A DNA stretch of 64,000 nt from Mesostigma viride (lineage: Eukaryota > Streptophyta > Mesostigmatophyceae > Mesostigmatales > Mesostigmataceae): the NCBI GenBank assembly GCA_009746045.1, contig RPFO01000167.1:124001-188000 (forward strand), read 5' to 3'. Positions 30,312-40,300 of this stretch are shown in pieces. Made by a program: the position numbers and the translations under genes. The notes under the pieces were generated by a model. The model was given only the letters and a program-made list of their open reading frames with translations. It was not told the DNA's origin and did no database searches. Every line of letters begins with the position of its first letter. Position 1 is the stretch's first letter.

Positions 30312-31242
30312 GGGTCGCGACCTCCTCATGGACAGTCTTGCAGACGGGATGACGAGTTCAGCGCTTGCGCGCGCATCTCCGCACAGGCAAGACGTGATTC
30401 AGCTTGGTGGTCCTCCCTGCATCGACCGCATTGGACAGTTCTGCACGCGAGCACCTCCCGTAGTCGCTGATGACGACTGCCGTGATCCATATTTTGGCCT
30501 TTGCTCGGCGGTGGCGTTTACAACGCTGTCACATGCTGGCGCGTGCGCGCCCCGCGGATCACTGTTGCGCACCCCAACTGTTGCGTGCCCGCCACTGTGC
30601 ATGGTCGCGCGCAACATGTCTGCCACGCGCGATTATTATCCCAGTTGTGATAAGCATCGTCGCCTGCAACCATGCATCCGGTAGTATTGGTATCGGTCGA
30701 CCCCATCAATTGGGTTAATTGTCTTGCATGGCGTTGATTGGTGTGCGCCTCTGATTCGGGTCGCTGGCGGAATTTTATATGCTGCCGCGGCCCTGCACTA
30801 GCGCGGTCGCCAGGGAGGGCAGCGGTGAGAGGGAAATTAATTGATGGATTTGTGGGAAGTGGGGGAGATTCCAGGAAGGATTATGGGGGTTCCTGTTCCT
30901 GCTGTTCCAGTCCAGAGATCCAGAGTCCAGTCACATTGCCCTCATGAATTGCAACGGGATGGCGACAGCATCCCATCGGCTATCAAGGAATTGTCCTTGT
31001 GTGGCAACGCCGGGGAGAATTGGCTTTACTAACCCGCTGGCGAACAGGGGTTGGGACATAGTATCCCCATGGCCGATTTTGTACTATTGTTCTCTATAGC
31101 TGACTGCCCAGCCTGGGCAATTGTCGCTTTTGTGTGTTGCTTGTTTTGCTTGCAAGAGCTTCTTTTTTTTCTTGTTTGTTTGTTTGTGTTAATTGTCTTG
31201 TTGCGTGCGCCCCAAGCCTGGACGATATAGCTATCGTCCCCT
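30312..31242 (+). other. Chromovirus 3' untranslated region
   Basis: Nearly 1 kb with only short frames on both strands. Leads into the polypurine tract. Confidence 0.6.
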
Positions 31243-31256
31243 GGGGAAGGGAGGAG
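31243..31256 (+). other. Chromovirus polypurine tract
   Basis: GGGGAAGGGAGGAG directly abuts the 3' LTR. Confidence 0.85.
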
Positions 31257-31923
31257 TGTTACGGCCCAGACCTTTGTATGGGCGTAACAATGCCTTCAAT
31301 AAATAAGTCGAAAGTCATTTGTTATTCGTTTGGGACTTTCGATAGCTCGCTTTCATAGTCCGCCGGACTATAGGACTCAGTTCGGGACTTATTTGGGAAT
31401 TTGTCCTAAGTTCGGGACTTGTGTGTGTTTATTTGGTACTTTGTATGTTCCGGACCAGTTATTTTGGGCCTAGCCAGAAGTACGAGATCTTCTAGGGGCC
31501 GGACCGGCCCTAGACGTCAGACAGAACCTATTGGGGCTTGACGGCAGTATCTGGAAGATCGGCGCGCATGTCGGCGCGCCTGCACACCAACTTGCCAGCT
31601 TGGTAGCGCAGCTAGGTGAAATTGGTCTGTGGACGATGGACTCTCTCTCTTTGGTTTGATGATTAATGAAACGAGTGTTGACGACTCTCTCAGACCAGGG
31701 GCACTAATCCGGATGCCATTTGCCTCATGACATGCCGTGTTATATAGCTAGATTAATTAATCATGCTATAAGGCCTAGCTGAGGACAAACCGCTGCTCAG
31801 TTAGTCAATTTACTGCGATCTTTGCTTGCTATCGCGGTACGCGGATGCGCGGCTATGCCGGCTTATTAAACTGCACCTTATACTAGATTAGATCTTTCGC
31901 ACCGTCCGGCACAGGACGTAACA
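31257..31923 (+). repeat. Chromovirus 3' LTR (667 bp)
   Basis: TGTTACGG...CGTAACA, uninterrupted. Shows the empty site (GTCGGCGCGCCTG, 31572-31584) of the palindromic insertion present in the 5' LTR. Followed by the ATGCC duplication. Confidence 0.95.
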
Positions 31924-32004
31924 ATGCCCAGCTGTTATAATTTAATTTTAATTTAATGCCCAGCTAAGGGGGAGCCTGTCATGGGGGGGGGGATCAGCAT
32001 AGCT

Positions 32005-33530
32005 ATTAATTAATTAATTAACAGACACGTGACTGCGTCACGTGAGCATAAGTCCTCAGTGGGAGGGGAACATGGGATGGAATGGATGGTATAAGCTATC
32101 TAGGTCCTAGTTACAGGGGTGTGGGCACCGCGGCCCGAATCGCTATGAATGCCATACTTGGTCACACGTGGAGCCCCCACAGGCTTGGGGGTGGTCTCCT
32201 TCATCACTACTTGCCATCTATCCTTGCGCACCATCTGCCTCCATATTACAGACAAACCAGGAGGCTGCCCGGGGGTGAGCCCGTCACGTCTAGTGTAGCA
32301 CATGTCCATGCCGAGTCTATCACGAAAAGTCCACGGGTGGCGGCCCTGCCGCGCGCGGCCGGGGGCACGCCAGGTGAGGACATATCGCCCAGGCTGGGCG
32401 GGCTTGGTGCCAGCTAGTCTATCTGATGTATCTACCTGATCTGTGCGGGCCAGGTGCCCGGCTAGGCCCAGGCGCCTGTGCCTAATAATGTGGGAAACAT
32501 AGGGCAAATCAGCGTACAAATCCTCATTACTAATGTGCAAACCAAAGGGGATGTTAAGGGCCTTGCGCAGCATCTTGGTGACGGCGCCGTCGAGTCGTTG
32601 CTCCAGCTCCTGCATCAGTGTCCACGTCTCGGCGCCGTAGGTCAGGATCGTCAGAATGACGACCTTGAAGAGGTCACGCTTGACGATCCGGGGTAGGGCG
32701 GGGTTGCTCCACCAGCGGCGGTGGTCATGGAGGTGCGCCCACGCCATGCCGATCCGTGTCGTCATGTCGTCCTCGCAGTCAGGAAGCCAACTGCCGAGCA
32801 GCTTGAAGCGGCCTGAAGTAGGGTAGTTGACCTCGGCATCGTCTAAGAGGCGGAGTGTGGGTGGGGGCCCTGCCATGCCGAGGGCCAGGGCCTCCGTTTT
32901 GGGGCTGATTTCTAGACCAACCGCCCGAGCCTCGAGCGCCAGGCAGTCCAGCCAAAGTTGGGCAGACTCCGGCTTCTCGATGAGCGTGATGTCGTCGGCA
33001 TAAATGAGGTCAGCTAGTAAATTCTGCTTGTTAGTCGGCCCCCCTTCCCCAAGCTCGTTCGTGATCGCTAGGCCAGGGGCACGGCCTGCAATGCTAGCAA
33101 AGCGAGCACGTGCCTGGCGCATAACATAATCCACTACAATAATAAACAGGTACGGCGACAGGACGCAACCCTGCCAGACGCCGGTCTGCAGTGGGCAGGG
33201 CGGGGTTATGCCGTGCTGAGTGCGCACCGAAGTGGTGGACCCCTCATACAGCGTGCGGATGACGGTAATCAGGGGAGTGGGGACGCGAGCGCGAGCAAGT
33301 ACAGCCCATAGAGCGTCCCAGAGGACAGAATCAAAAGCCTTGATGAAGTCGACGAAGATCAGGATGGCGGGAAACTCACCAGGTTGCAGGAGAGCGATTT
33401 CCTCGAAGAGGCGACGCGCGACGAAGATGGCCATGACGGTGTTGCGCCCAGGACGGAAGCCCATTTGACTTTCCCCAAGGTGACAGTCGAGAGCAGCATA
33501 GCTATACAAGAGCTCTAGAGCGTGGCATCT
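32005..33530 (-). mobile_element. LINE family A, 5'-truncated copy with open reverse transcriptase
   Basis: A 469-codon frame (33509-32100) encodes the LINE reverse transcriptase from the palm on: MGFRPGRNTVMAIFVARRLF, FVDFIKAFDSVLWDAL, LQTGVWQGCVLSPYLFIIVV, LIYADDITLIEKPESAQLWL (catalytic YADD), then the thumb and a C-terminal region (GHLARTDQVDTSDRLAG, WRAPGRARQGRHPWTFRDR). There is no upstream endonuclease because the copy is 5' truncated. A TTAA tail lies at 32005-32021. By family knowledge the enzyme primes cDNA at the target nick. The frame is open, so truncation is young or selection was recent. Confidence 0.88.
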
Positions 33531-34142
33531 CAGCAGGATGGAATGGATATCTGGGTCCTAGTTACAGGGGTGTGGGCACTGCGGCCCGAATCGCCATGAA
33601 TGCCATACGCGGTCACACGCGGAGCCCCCACAGACTTGGGGGTGGTCTCCTTCATCACTACTTGCCATCTATCCTTGCGTACCATCTGCCTCCAGATTAC
33701 AGACAAACCAGGGGGCTGCCCGGGTGTGAGCCCGTCACGTCTAGTGTAGCACATGTCCATGCCGAGTCTATCACGAAAAGTCCATGGGTGGCGGCCCTGC
33801 CGCGCGCGGCCTGGGCTGGGCACGCCAGGTGAGGACATATCGCCCAGGCTGGGCGGGCTTGGTACCAGCTAGTCTATCCTATGTGTCTACCTGATCTGTG
33901 CGGGCCAGGTGCCCGGCTAGGCCCAGGCGCCTGTGCCCAATAATGTGGGAAACATAGGGCAAATCAGCGCACAAATCCTCATTACTAATGTGCAAACCAA
34001 AGGGGATGTTAAGGGCCTTGCGCAGCATCTTGGTGACGGTGCCGTCGAGTCGTTGCTCCAGCTCCTGCGTCAGTGTCTGGACAGGTCTCGGCGCCGTAGG
34101 TCAGGATCGTCAGAATGACGACCTTGAAGAGGTCACGCTGCA
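33531..34142 (-). mobile_element. LINE family A, second truncated copy in tandem
   Basis: The same minus-strand C-terminal region again, head to tail with the previous copy (from DLFKVVILTILTYGAET at about 34140 down to a trimmed 3' UTR at 33531). Small insertions and deletions disrupt the frame (for example near 34075, and an extra 6 bases near 33815), and the 3' tail is missing. The copies are over 95 percent alike by eye, so this may be a tandem duplication rather than a second insertion. Confidence 0.75.
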
Positions 34143-36425
34143 TGAGTGCCCCCTGTGTACCCCAGCACCCACAGCTAGGCGCTTGTGGGACCGCGGAGTA
34201 CCTAACACAGTGATTCACCAATATTCTGGACACTTGTATGAATGGGAAAAAAAAAATTCACTATTAGTGTTGATAATTTATTCGAGTGAAGCGAACAAAG
34301 ACAGGCATCCAAGCAACACCCCGCAAGGATGCGTGGATGCCCTGGCTAGGAACTGGTGCGAAGGGTGATGTGGCCTATAATGAGTGGCGAAACCTCCAGG
34401 GCGCCCAGAATATCTACGGGCTACATGTCTAATGGCAGGAGCAGCGCTACCAGCTTTACTCTTTGCACATGCAGTCACCAGGCAGCTCTTGGTATGAGAT
34501 GACACAGGTGAATGATACGCCAGGGGCATGTGGGCCGTGAAGTCGATTGTACCGCCCTGTGGGCTGTCGGGGCATTGCCGCACGAGGAATGTTTCCAGTT
34601 TCCACTTGGTGCTCCAACCTTGGTGCTCCTGCCATGCACCATCACGGCTTCAAAAGCAGAGACAAGCCACTTTCACCCTGGGAAAACATGTCCTGCACTG
34701 ACACATGATTCCCGAAGCCTAGCCTTCACTGGCATGGCCCCACCTCTTTCCACTGGAGGCATGATGGCCATGGGATGAACCGATGGCGAACCACACTGGG
34801 ACCGCGACCCCCCACCAACCGCCTTAGAGTGTCCGGACGCCGCTAGCACCTGCATATTACTGGGGAATGGCCAGTGCGCTAGCTAAGTTTTGCCTCGCAG
34901 GCACACCAACTGCTTTTCAACCCACGCGGTATGATAACCCAGGCTTTCTGGCCACATCGCAAGGGCCCCCATGCGCGACTGGTTGAGTGGCCCCATTGTA
35001 CGTGACTGCCCGTGGCATCCCATGGCTTCCCCAGCCCCACGGTGTTTGCCCCACCCCACTTCATCACCCTTGCCGATTGGCCCCACTCACTTGGCCTGGC
35101 CCACACTGCCCCCATAGGCTCCGCTGTGCACTTGGCACGGAGAGGTGGTTGCCTCGCGACGGCCACCGCGCTCCCACCCTGCCCCGTTCGGCCGCGCGCC
35201 CATCCCTGCGCGCACATGGCGTCGCTTGCCTTAGTCCTGTCGCTGGGTGCCCTGCCGGATGACCGCAGGGGTGGCACCACCAAGCGAGGCTCCCCATAGA
35301 GGAATAAACCCTCCGCACGGCTCGTTCCCCCTGCATGACATACCCACCTACAGGGGCAGCTCATACGCACACCTACAGGGGCCACCCCCACCCACCGAGC
35401 GGTCATGCACCAGCACTGGAAGGGCCTTCGTGTTCAGCCATGGACGCCCCACGTTCAACCATGCAAGCTTGATGGGAACGTGATGATGCCGTGGCCGCAC
35501 GCACGATGATGACAGCTGCGCCACTGCTCGAGTCAGCTAACCAATCATCATCAGCCAACAGCATCGATGCCACCCCCCCCGTCGGGCCATGGTTGTGTGC
35601 TGGTGTGTGGAGCCATGGCCTGCGTGCAGCGACGGTATACAGGCACCAGCACTAAGTGCGCGCAAGGCAACCGGTCCAAGGGTCGCCGTTTTCGATGTCC
35701 CTCCCTTTCTATGTCGTGGATTGCGCCCGCCCTGTCTCGCTCCCCACGCGTTCAGCACGCAGCTCGGCATGCCCTGTCGTTGCCCACAAAGTTGTGGTGC
35801 CGCTTTTCGTGCTGGGGCCCTCGTGCACACGCGTGCACGGTCTGGCTTGGCCCGCATGGGTGCATGGCCTGGTCAACCCCCATGGGTGCATGGCCCTAAA
35901 CGGAGCCCAACCGAGAGGGCCGGTGCGTGTATGTGCGGGTGCAGCCTAAGGGAGGTACCGCCGTGCATCAGCAGGGCACGCGCAGCGCATCAGCAGGGGA
36001 GGGTGGTTGCCTTGCCAGCCAACAGCCTCATCTGTGCGCCATCGGGCCCTAATGCTCTCGCCTGCATGCCAGCTGTTGGCGCCACGTTGGCCCAAGTTGG
36101 CCCCTACCCAGGCATGCAGTGGTAGCTGCCCCGGCATGCATAGCATGGCCCCACATACGCGGCCAACTGTGGTGGCTCCCACGGGCCAATAACCACATGG
36201 CATGGCACGGCATGCGCAACCAAGAGCATCCCACCATGGGGCCCTGGACACAAGCACGGCCAAACACTGGGTATCCCGCGCGGGGCAGCCCTGAGCACGT
36301 CCCCAGCCGAGGCCTTGCCAAGCAAAGCAGCAAAGGCGGCCTCGCGGTAACAGCGGACGCAACCTTGGGTTGGCAGCAAACGCGACCGCGTGATAGTGGT
36401 GGATGCGGCACATGGTGCTGGCAGC
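34143..36425. other. Intergenic, no supported gene
   Basis: GC-rich from 34870 on, with several frames open on both strands but no domain, no codon signal and no splice-consistent model. Local direct repeats such as CATGGGTGCATGGCC (about 35850-35895). The right end presumably holds the 3' UTR of the minus-strand RING gene. Confidence 0.5.
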
Positions 36426-37362
36426 TCACTTGCTGGTCCACCCGCCCCCATCGTCATCCGGGTTGCCCCGCGGGTCGTCCTCCAGCGCGCTGTTCAGCCC
36501 ACCAATGAACGAGCGGTTGAGGCACTCGTCCACATGCTGGTTGAGCAGCTCGTTGCTGGCGCACGCAAACGACTGGCACACAGGGCACGTGAACATGAGA
36601 GGCTCCTGCTGCTGCTGCTGCTGCTGCTGGGCTGCCAGCTGCGACGCCAGCCGTTCGGTCTCCCATACATTGCCGACCCCCGCGTGACCGCTGCCACCGG
36701 GACGAACCGCCGAGGGTGCACCAGGGCCCTTGTTACTACCGCCACCGCCGCCAAATGCCCGTGCCATGCCTGCGGGTTCCCCCGGTGCCCACGCGCCCGC
36801 GCCATGTCCCACGTCGTGGGGGTGACCATGCGGGTGCCCCCCTGAGCCCATGCCACCCCCCGCATGGCTGGACACGGCCGCCACCGAGGCGTACCCGCTC
36901 CCCATCCGGCCCCCGCCCACGTCCGCAGGCCATCCCTTGGACGAGGACGCGTCAGCACCGGATGACGGGGCGGGCCCGACCCCGTTCACGTCGCGTCGAA
37001 CCCCCCCCCCGGCCAACTCCCCCTTGCCTTGACCACGCTGCTGTTGCTGCTGCTGTTGTTGCAGCGTGGCGGCCAGCGTGGGGCCCTGTGGCCACCCGTG
37101 AGCGGACAGCGGTGTTTGGCCCTGCGGAGCGGCACCCCCCTCCCCGCGCGCATCACCCACCGGGGACGCAAGGGAGGCAAAGGAGTCGATCAACGCCTGG
37201 CCGGCGCCGCCGTACCTGCTGCCATACGGCCGGCCACGCAGGTCCATGGCGGAGCCGTTGGCCGCAGACAGGTTGTTCGAGCCAGCGCCAGAGGTATGGG
37301 AGGGGAGGCCCCACGAGGGAAACCCGCCACCTGGCATGGCGTTACCGGTGGGAGGCCAGGCT

Positions 37363-37395
<33 letters not shown>

Positions 37396-40300
37396 AGAAG
37401 CACGTTTGGCGCCAGTGGGCCGTTACCGTGCGGTGGGCCCCCTGGCCCGGTCAGGCCCACGCCGCGGTTACCGCCGAAGTCACCAAACCCGCTGGCCCCA
37501 CTGGCATCCGCGCGCGCTGCCCCTGTGGCGCTGCCTGCCACCGCCACTGCCCTCTTGGCCCAGATACTATCTGGGGCGCCGGGAACCATACCTGGCATGC
37601 TTCCCCCGGCACCACTGCGGTCCTTTGCGGCGGCCTGGGACTGGATGTGCGGCAGCAGCGAGGGCAGCTGGTGGAGCATGAGCCTGGGGGGGGGGGGGCA
37701 GCAGGGTGGATGGGGCCGGTGGATAGGAGCAAAGAGAGGCACCCGCCGTGCCCACAAGGCAGAGCATCGCGTGTCAGCCCGGGCTCCATAAAGGGAAAGA
37801 AAACAAACCAGGCATCGGCCAACGCGTTGGACTGCCGGCGGCCACAACAAAAAAAGCCACGGCACGCGGAGGCTGGAGAGTCCGTGCGAGTGCGACAGGT
37901 ACCCGCGAGAAAACATGAGGGCGGTTCCCCCGCAGCACAGGGAACACTGGGAGTACACGGGCCCAGGACCAAGCTTCGCGTTTGTCAAGAGCCCAGGACT
38001 GCGACGCGGATGGGAGAGCTTAGTGGAAGTGGGGAAGGAAACGCGACCCACTGCGAATCCTGTGAGGGACCCGGGTGAGACTTGGGAAACATAAACTGCC
38101 AAGGGATGCAACAGGGAAGCTGCGTTCTGGGGGTTCCGCTCACCACTCCGCTGAAGTTCTCCATTCAAGTTTCTACTCAAGTTTTCCAATCGTGAGTGTC
38201 ATTGGGGGAGCCGATTAGAGTGCGCGGATACCAGCCACGGTGCCGACACCGGCGGTCTCGCACAACACACACTGGGAAAAATGCAATCACCCCAACACAC
38301 AACGGGGGCACCCGCTCCCACACACCGCCACAGCCACCCAGGCCGTCCCCTTTGCATGGCAACCTCCCTGCCTAACGTGGCACAATTCCCAAACTGCAAA
38401 TAGTGGGCTGATTAACACATACATAACCCAAACTTGGTCATATTTATGCTATGAAACAACTAGGCTTCGCGCGAGGCATTCCCTGGTATATTGGGAAAAT
38501 CCTGTAAATCAATGCTCACGGCACTGCCTGCCCAAGCCCAATGCATGTGGTGTCACACAGCCCCAGCGTTTTGCAACCCCTGGTAAGCCCCCCCACAACC
38601 CCGCATGTCCACGTCCCCCCACCCCACCCGACAGGTCCCCGCCCCACACCCACTACCCCGCATGTCCGCGACCCCCACCCACCGCGACCAGCTCCCCCCC
38701 GCGCAGTACTCTGGCATCCGCGCCATGCCCAGGCTGGCCAGCACCGCCTCCGCAAGCTCCTCCGCCTTGCACCCGCGCGCCGCCACGGTCGCGTCCACCC
38801 TTGCCCTCGCCCGCGCCATCTCTGCATCGTTCCACCCCTCGTGCTCCCGCCGCACAAACACCAGCACCTCGCCGATACCGTCATCCCCCCCGCCCGCGCT
38901 CGACGCGCTCGCTGCGTCCTCATTCCCCACCACCACCCTCAAGTGCTGACTGCTTCCGCCCGCCCCGTGCAGCGACCCACCCCCCTCCTCGGCATTGTTA
39001 CCGCCCCTGCCGTCGCGGTCTGTGCTCTCGGACGCCACCGAGGAGAGGTCGCTCATGCGTGCAACGTCACCCGAGGACCGGCGCGACATGGGCGGTGGCG
39101 GAAGCGTGGCCTCGATACGGGGAAAGTCCTTGGACCGAGGACCCGCCAGCAGCTCTGTGAAGGACGCCGAATGAGGGTCGTTGGCTCCAGGGATGGACCC
39201 GTTGCACCACATGAGGTTGAGAGCGGGCTCCACTCTCCGCTGCTGCTGTTGCTGTTGTAACGGTTGTGCTTGTTGTTGAGCCGCGGGCGCCTGCCCCCTC
39301 GCGACCGCCCCTGGCATCGGCAACGACATCATCGTGCCCGCACTGTGCTGCCGCTGGGCCTCCGCCAGCGCCGACCCACCCGCATGCTGCGGCCGCGACA
39401 CATCTGACGACACGCTACCCGACCGCACGTGATGCGCAGGCTGCGGCTGGTTTGCTTGTTGTGGCGGTGCCTGGCCCAGCCGCTGTGGCAAGGGGGGCGT
39501 TGCCGCCCCCCCCGCGCCCGCACGCAGTGAGTATTCTCCCAGCGCGTGAGAGGCCGCGGAGGAGACCGTGTCCGTGGGGGCAGAGTGCGCGTGAGCCAGC
39601 CCCGCGCTCTCCCCCTCGTGGGCGTTCTTCTGCGGGCCGCCGGCACGGAACCCAGCTGGGACCGCCATCACCCCCGGCTTGTGCGCTGCCAGGCTCCGTA
39701 ACAACGGGTAGTGGGGCGACTGGCCCATACCCTGGCCCAACCCTGGCCCGGAATCGCCCTGCTGCGCCTGCGCTTGCTGCTGCGTGGGTGTTTGGGGTTT
39801 GATAGGGATCGCCTTGGGGAGCTGGGGCCGTTGTGCGGTGGCGGCAACAGCAACCACCGACGCGGCCGATAGGTGGGTGCTGGATGAGGCACCCCCCCCT
39901 CCCCCTCCCCCGCCCACCACCGAGGCGGTGGTTATGCTGGCGGGGGGCACGGCGGCGACGGGCGACCCGTACGGCGCGCGGCAGCTAGGGCAGAGCGCGT
40001 TGAGTTCCAGCTTGATGCGGTCGTAGCAGAAGAGGCACACGCGGTAGCTGGGGAGGGGGAGGGAGAGGTGGGTGGGAGGGGTGGGAGGCGGGAAGCAGGA
40101 GAAAGGGAGGGTGGGGGGGTCGGGAAGGGGTCGGGAGGTGGGGAAGGAAGATGAAGAGGAGGGGGAAAGGGTAGAGCATGACGTGCCAGCAACATTCAAT
40201 TGCAAGAAAGAGGCGAGTGAGTCAACCAACAGCCTCACGAGCACATGGATGGTTGGTTGGTTGGTTGGTTGGTTGGTTGGTTGGTTGGTTGGTTGGTTGG

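Larger units (their letters stand above)
7680..31923 (+). mobile_element. Ty3/gypsy chromovirus, whole outline, nested and broken
   Basis: A long LTR retrotransposon bounded by LTRs that begin TGTTACGG and end CGTAACA, and flanked by the 5-bp duplication ATGCC (7675-7679 and 31924-31928). Order: 5' LTR, Met-type primer site, small Cauli_VI-domain ORF, gag with zinc knuckle, protease, reverse transcriptase, RNase H, integrase, chromodomain, two further ORFs, polypurine tract, 3' LTR. Three other elements lie inside it (8003-9090, 12135-21658, 24638-25969). Without these and their target duplications it is about 12.3 kb, long for a chromovirus. The two LTRs differ at only a few bases and a few tiny indels over 667 bp (about 99 percent identity), so the insertion is recent. 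It is a fossil: the coding part is broken by the insertions and a few smaller defects. Confidence 0.95.

Noticed and set aside
35012-36508. Several overlapping 90-180 codon frames on both strands
   Set aside because: GC-rich DNA with few stops, no recognisable domain, no coherent splice model.
36716-38078. Long plus-strand frames opposite the RING/UBZ gene
   Set aside because: High-GC antisense shadows of the minus-strand exon; no domains, and the minus frame carries the zinc finger.
38240-39802. Plus-strand Pro/His-rich frames
   Set aside because: Antisense to exon 2 of the RING gene; composition reflects Gly/Gln-rich coding on the other strand.
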